Below are positions 62,192-64,000 of a stretch of DNA of 64,000 nucleotides, one piece after another. The notes under the pieces were generated by a model. It worked only from the letters and a program-made list of their open reading frames with translations. It was not told where the DNA came from and searched no databases. Position 1 is the first letter of the stretch. Every line of letters begins with the position of its first letter. The DNA lies in NCBI GenBank assembly GCA_022447545.1, contig JAKVBI010000012.1, positions 167,462 through 231,461 on the forward strand. Reading direction: 5' to 3'. Origin of the DNA: Myxococcota bacterium. GTDB taxonomy: Bacteria > Myxococcota_A > UBA9160 > SMWR01. Both the position numbers and the translations under genes were made by a program.

Positions 62192-64000
62192 CCGGGAGGG
62201 TCCCCGGTCGAGGCCCTGGCACCGCATTGGGCGCAGAACTTCGCGCCCGGGGTCAGCTCGGTTCCGCAGGCGGGGCAGTTTCCCGGGTCTGTGCGGGGAG
62301 GGGCCGTTTCTGGGGCGTCGGCTTGTTCTGCGCGAATCAATTCCACGGCCTGGGCGCGCAGCTCCGAGCGCATCCGGGCATGGTCGGCTTCGCTGACCTT
62401 GCCAGTTTCGAAATCGTGATCGATGTCCTCGATGGCGGCGTACAGATAGTCGCGCTCCCGCCGAGCGGTGTCGTTCCCGTCGATTTCCTGCAGGTCGCTT
62501 TCGCGACGGCGGTAGAGGGGCGCCGTCATGAAGATCACGGCCCCGGCCGCAGCCAGACCGACGAGCCCGACGTTGGTCCATTGCGGCAGCGGCGCCGAGG
62601 GAGTGATGCGAGCCAGCTCGACCTCCACGCGCTCATCGGGTTCGATCGCGAAGCCCTCGAGATACATGAACACCCGGTCACCGGAGCGCTCGGATCGTCG
62701 CCGGTGCAGGCGCTTGGAACTGGCCACGAGGCTCGTGTCCGATACCAACACGCTGAGCACCGGGAGGGGTTGGGTAAACCGTCTTGTGAAGCGTGCGGGT
62801 TCTCCCTCCACGGGCAGGCGATACTGGAAGTTCACGGTACCGGGACCTGGTGGGAGTGGACCCCGGAGGGCCACCTGACCTGATGGGTCCAGGATGAGTC
62901 CCAGGGCGAGGGAGGCATTGGAGGATTGCAGACCCTCGGCGTCATCCGGGATTTCGATGCACAGGAGTGGGGATCCGGAGTTCGAGTGAGCCGAGGCACC
63001 GTCCGGGACCTCGAAGGCATGTTGCTCATTGACGCCGATGATGGCGTCGTCGGTTTCCAACCAGATGCGGGTTTCGGTCAGTGCGAGGGATGGACCGGAT
63101 GAGCCTCGGGGGGGGACCAACATGTCGAATTCCAGCACGGCGCCTGGTGGCATGGCACTCAGCACGCTTTGTCGGGTTCCGCCCCGGGAGTTCCAGGCCA
63201 TGGGATCACGGGGGGCCGGTGTGAACGGCGCCCCCATGGGAGCGGGCCAGGAATCGGGATTCGAAACCACGACGCGATCGGCGCCGCGGGGCAGGGTCCG
63301 GCGCACGTTCACAGGACCCTCGGGTAGCGTGTAGCTGAATTCGAGCGTGTGGGTGTCGGGATAGATGGGGCCCCAGTAGAGGAGATTTCGGCCTTCGAGG
63401 CTGACCGATGCCGGGTTGCCCAACGGAGGCATCAGGTTGCCGGCTTCCGCAGGAAGCTCGACCACCAGCAGCGGCGACGCCTCGCCTCGCCGCGCCTCGG
63501 AGACGTACAGGACCCGCTCCCCGGAATTGCGCAGGATGTGGGTCTCGGTCACCCGCAGGGCTTCACAGCTTCGGTCCACCAGCAATCCGAGGGATTCGAC
63601 GCTGAGGTCCGCGGTGCTCTCGGTCGGGTCGTTGATGGGGAGTTCGACGAAGGTTTCGTCCCGTCCTGGTTCCCACTCGATCCGGGTTCCGTAGGCGACT
63701 TCGGCGTGTCTCGCTGCGATGAGATAGATGGTTCCCGGTGTCGCGAAGATGTCCTCGAAGCGGAATTCGCCCTGGGCGTCGGTTCGAGTGGCCTCGGTGA
63801 AGGGCTCGGACGAAGACCGGAGACCGTAGAGGAGAACTTCGACACCGGCCGCGGCTTCAGGGCGCTGGTCGTGTATCACGCGCCCTCGGATCGTGCCGGT
63901 GGCAACGGGGCCCGGCGCAGACATCCCCGGTACTCCCTGGGCCAGGCCAGGTGCCGCGCCCAAGGCGCTCAGCAGGGCGATTCCGACACCCAGAGCCACC
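62188..64000 (-). CDS. Envelope protein with carboxypeptidase-regulatory-like domain and C-terminal zinc ribbon (5' incomplete)
   Basis: At least 603 residues; the frame runs to the window edge, so the start may lie beyond. The visible N-terminus is a signal peptide (ALGVGIALLSALGAAPGLAQ). A carboxypeptidase-regulatory-like beta domain follows (TIRGRVIHDQRPEAAAGVEV), then a long beta-rich region. One membrane span lies near residue 490 (VGLVGLAAAGAVIFMTAPLY). The cytoplasmic tail has a helical segment (AIEDIDHDFETGKVSEADH) of a type seen near ccm genes, and a final zinc ribbon (CPACGTELTPGAKFCAQCGA). Its stop overlaps ccmA, so it is part of the cytochrome maturation operon and may act in apocytochrome or heme handling. 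Confidence 0.8.
   Translation of the reverse strand, partial: VALGVGIALLSALGAAPGLAQGVPGMSAPGPVATGTIRGRVIHDQRPEAAAGVEVLLYGLRSSSEPFTEATRTDAQGEFRFEDIFATPGTIYLIAARHAEVAYGTRIEWEPGRDETFVELPINDPTESTADLSVESLGLLVDRSCEALRVTETHILRNSGERVLYVSEARRGEASPLLVVELPAEAGNLMPPLGNPASVSLEGRNLLYWGPIYPDTHTLEFSYTLPEGPVNVRRTLPRGADRVVVSNPDSWPAPMGAPFTPAPRDPMAWNSRGGTRQSVLSAMPPGAVLEFDMLVPPRGSSGPSLALTETRIWLETDDAIIGVNEQHAFEVPDGASAHSNSGSPLLCIEIPDDAEGLQSSNASLALGLILDPSGQVALRGPLPPGPGTVNFQYRLPVEGEPARFTRRFTQPLPVLSVLVSDTSLVASSKRLHRRRSERSGDRVFMYLEGFAIEPDERVEVELARITPSAPLPQWTNVGLVGLAAAGAVIFMTAPLYRRRESDLQEIDGNDTARRERDYLYAAIEDIDHDFETGKVSEADHARMRSELRAQAVELIRAEQADAPETAPPRTDPGNCPACGTELTPGAKFCAQCGARASTGDPPG

Noticed and set aside
1-64000. CRISPR arrays, insertion sequences, prophage, tRNA and rRNA genes
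   Set aside because: No regularly spaced repeats, transposase or integrase motifs, or tRNA-like cloverleaf sequences were seen in the gaps between genes.

Overview
The window is GC-rich, densely packed chromosomal DNA from a Gram-negative bacterium, most likely of deltaproteobacterial grade (Myxococcota/Desulfobacterota-like). Four things point there: a Gram-negative cell-wall gene set (meso-DAP-type MurE, LysM lytic transglycosylase, outer-membrane barrel, lipoproteins), a System I cytochrome c maturation locus, a PlsB-like acyltransferase next to a MFE-2-like dehydrogenase, and a PhaR-type regulator beside a pair of ArsA/Get3-like ATPases. This assignment is inferred from gene content; no rRNA is present. 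Many genes start with GTG or TTG and overlap the previous stop by 1 or 4 bases. I see no IS element, prophage, CRISPR array, tRNA or rRNA.

Layout. 1-4.9 kb: the 3' part of a hybrid histidine kinase, the RNase P RNA gene (minus strand), a PIG3-type quinone oxidoreductase, ndk, a 470-base spacer with a possible 28-residue membrane peptide, and a crotonase-family gene. 4.9-22.9 kb: a complete division and cell-wall (dcw) cluster on the minus strand, in transcription order mraZ-rsmH-ftsL-ftsI-murE-murF-mraY-murD-ftsW-murG-murC-murB-ftsQ-ftsA-ftsZ. It has a sigma70-like promoter and candidate MraZ boxes in front of mraZ, and a strong hairpin between ftsA and ftsZ. There is no ddl. FtsZ carries a basic N-terminal extension and two copies of its C-terminal partner-binding peptide.

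23.2-31.1 kb: a class II HDAC-like deacetylase, a multi-membrane-span glycosyltransferase-like protein, a minus-strand operon of two ArsA-like ATPases, a small unknown protein and PhaR, an MJ0042 zinc-ribbon membrane protein, and tatA. 31.3-36.3 kb: phosphomannomutase/phosphoglucomutase, a lipoprotein with a thioredoxin (DsbA-like) domain, an EI24/CysZ-like membrane protein, an alpha/beta hydrolase and an ECF sigma factor. 36.4-39.8 kb (minus strand): a MerR-type regulator, a ParA ATPase fused to a glycogen-binding-like (CBM48/AMPK1-CBM) domain, a FlhG/MinD-like protein that has lost its P-loop, and an unknown protein. This cassette is the best candidate here for an undescribed system.

40.0-44.3 kb: an apparent three-gene operon of 2-phosphoglycerate kinase, a MoxR/ChlI-like AAA+ ATPase and a VWA-domain protein. 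44.4-50.7 kb: trmB, rlmN, an outer-membrane barrel, a probable lipoprotein and a LysM lytic transglycosylase. 50.8-59.6 kb: ffh, a free-standing biotinyl-carrier domain, a GNAT acetyltransferase, an SDR dehydrogenase, a PlsB-like acyltransferase, hisI-hisG-NUDIX, and a zinc-ribbon protein. 60.1-64 kb: ccmABC on the minus strand, translationally coupled to an upstream membrane protein with a cytoplasmic zinc ribbon that runs off the window end.
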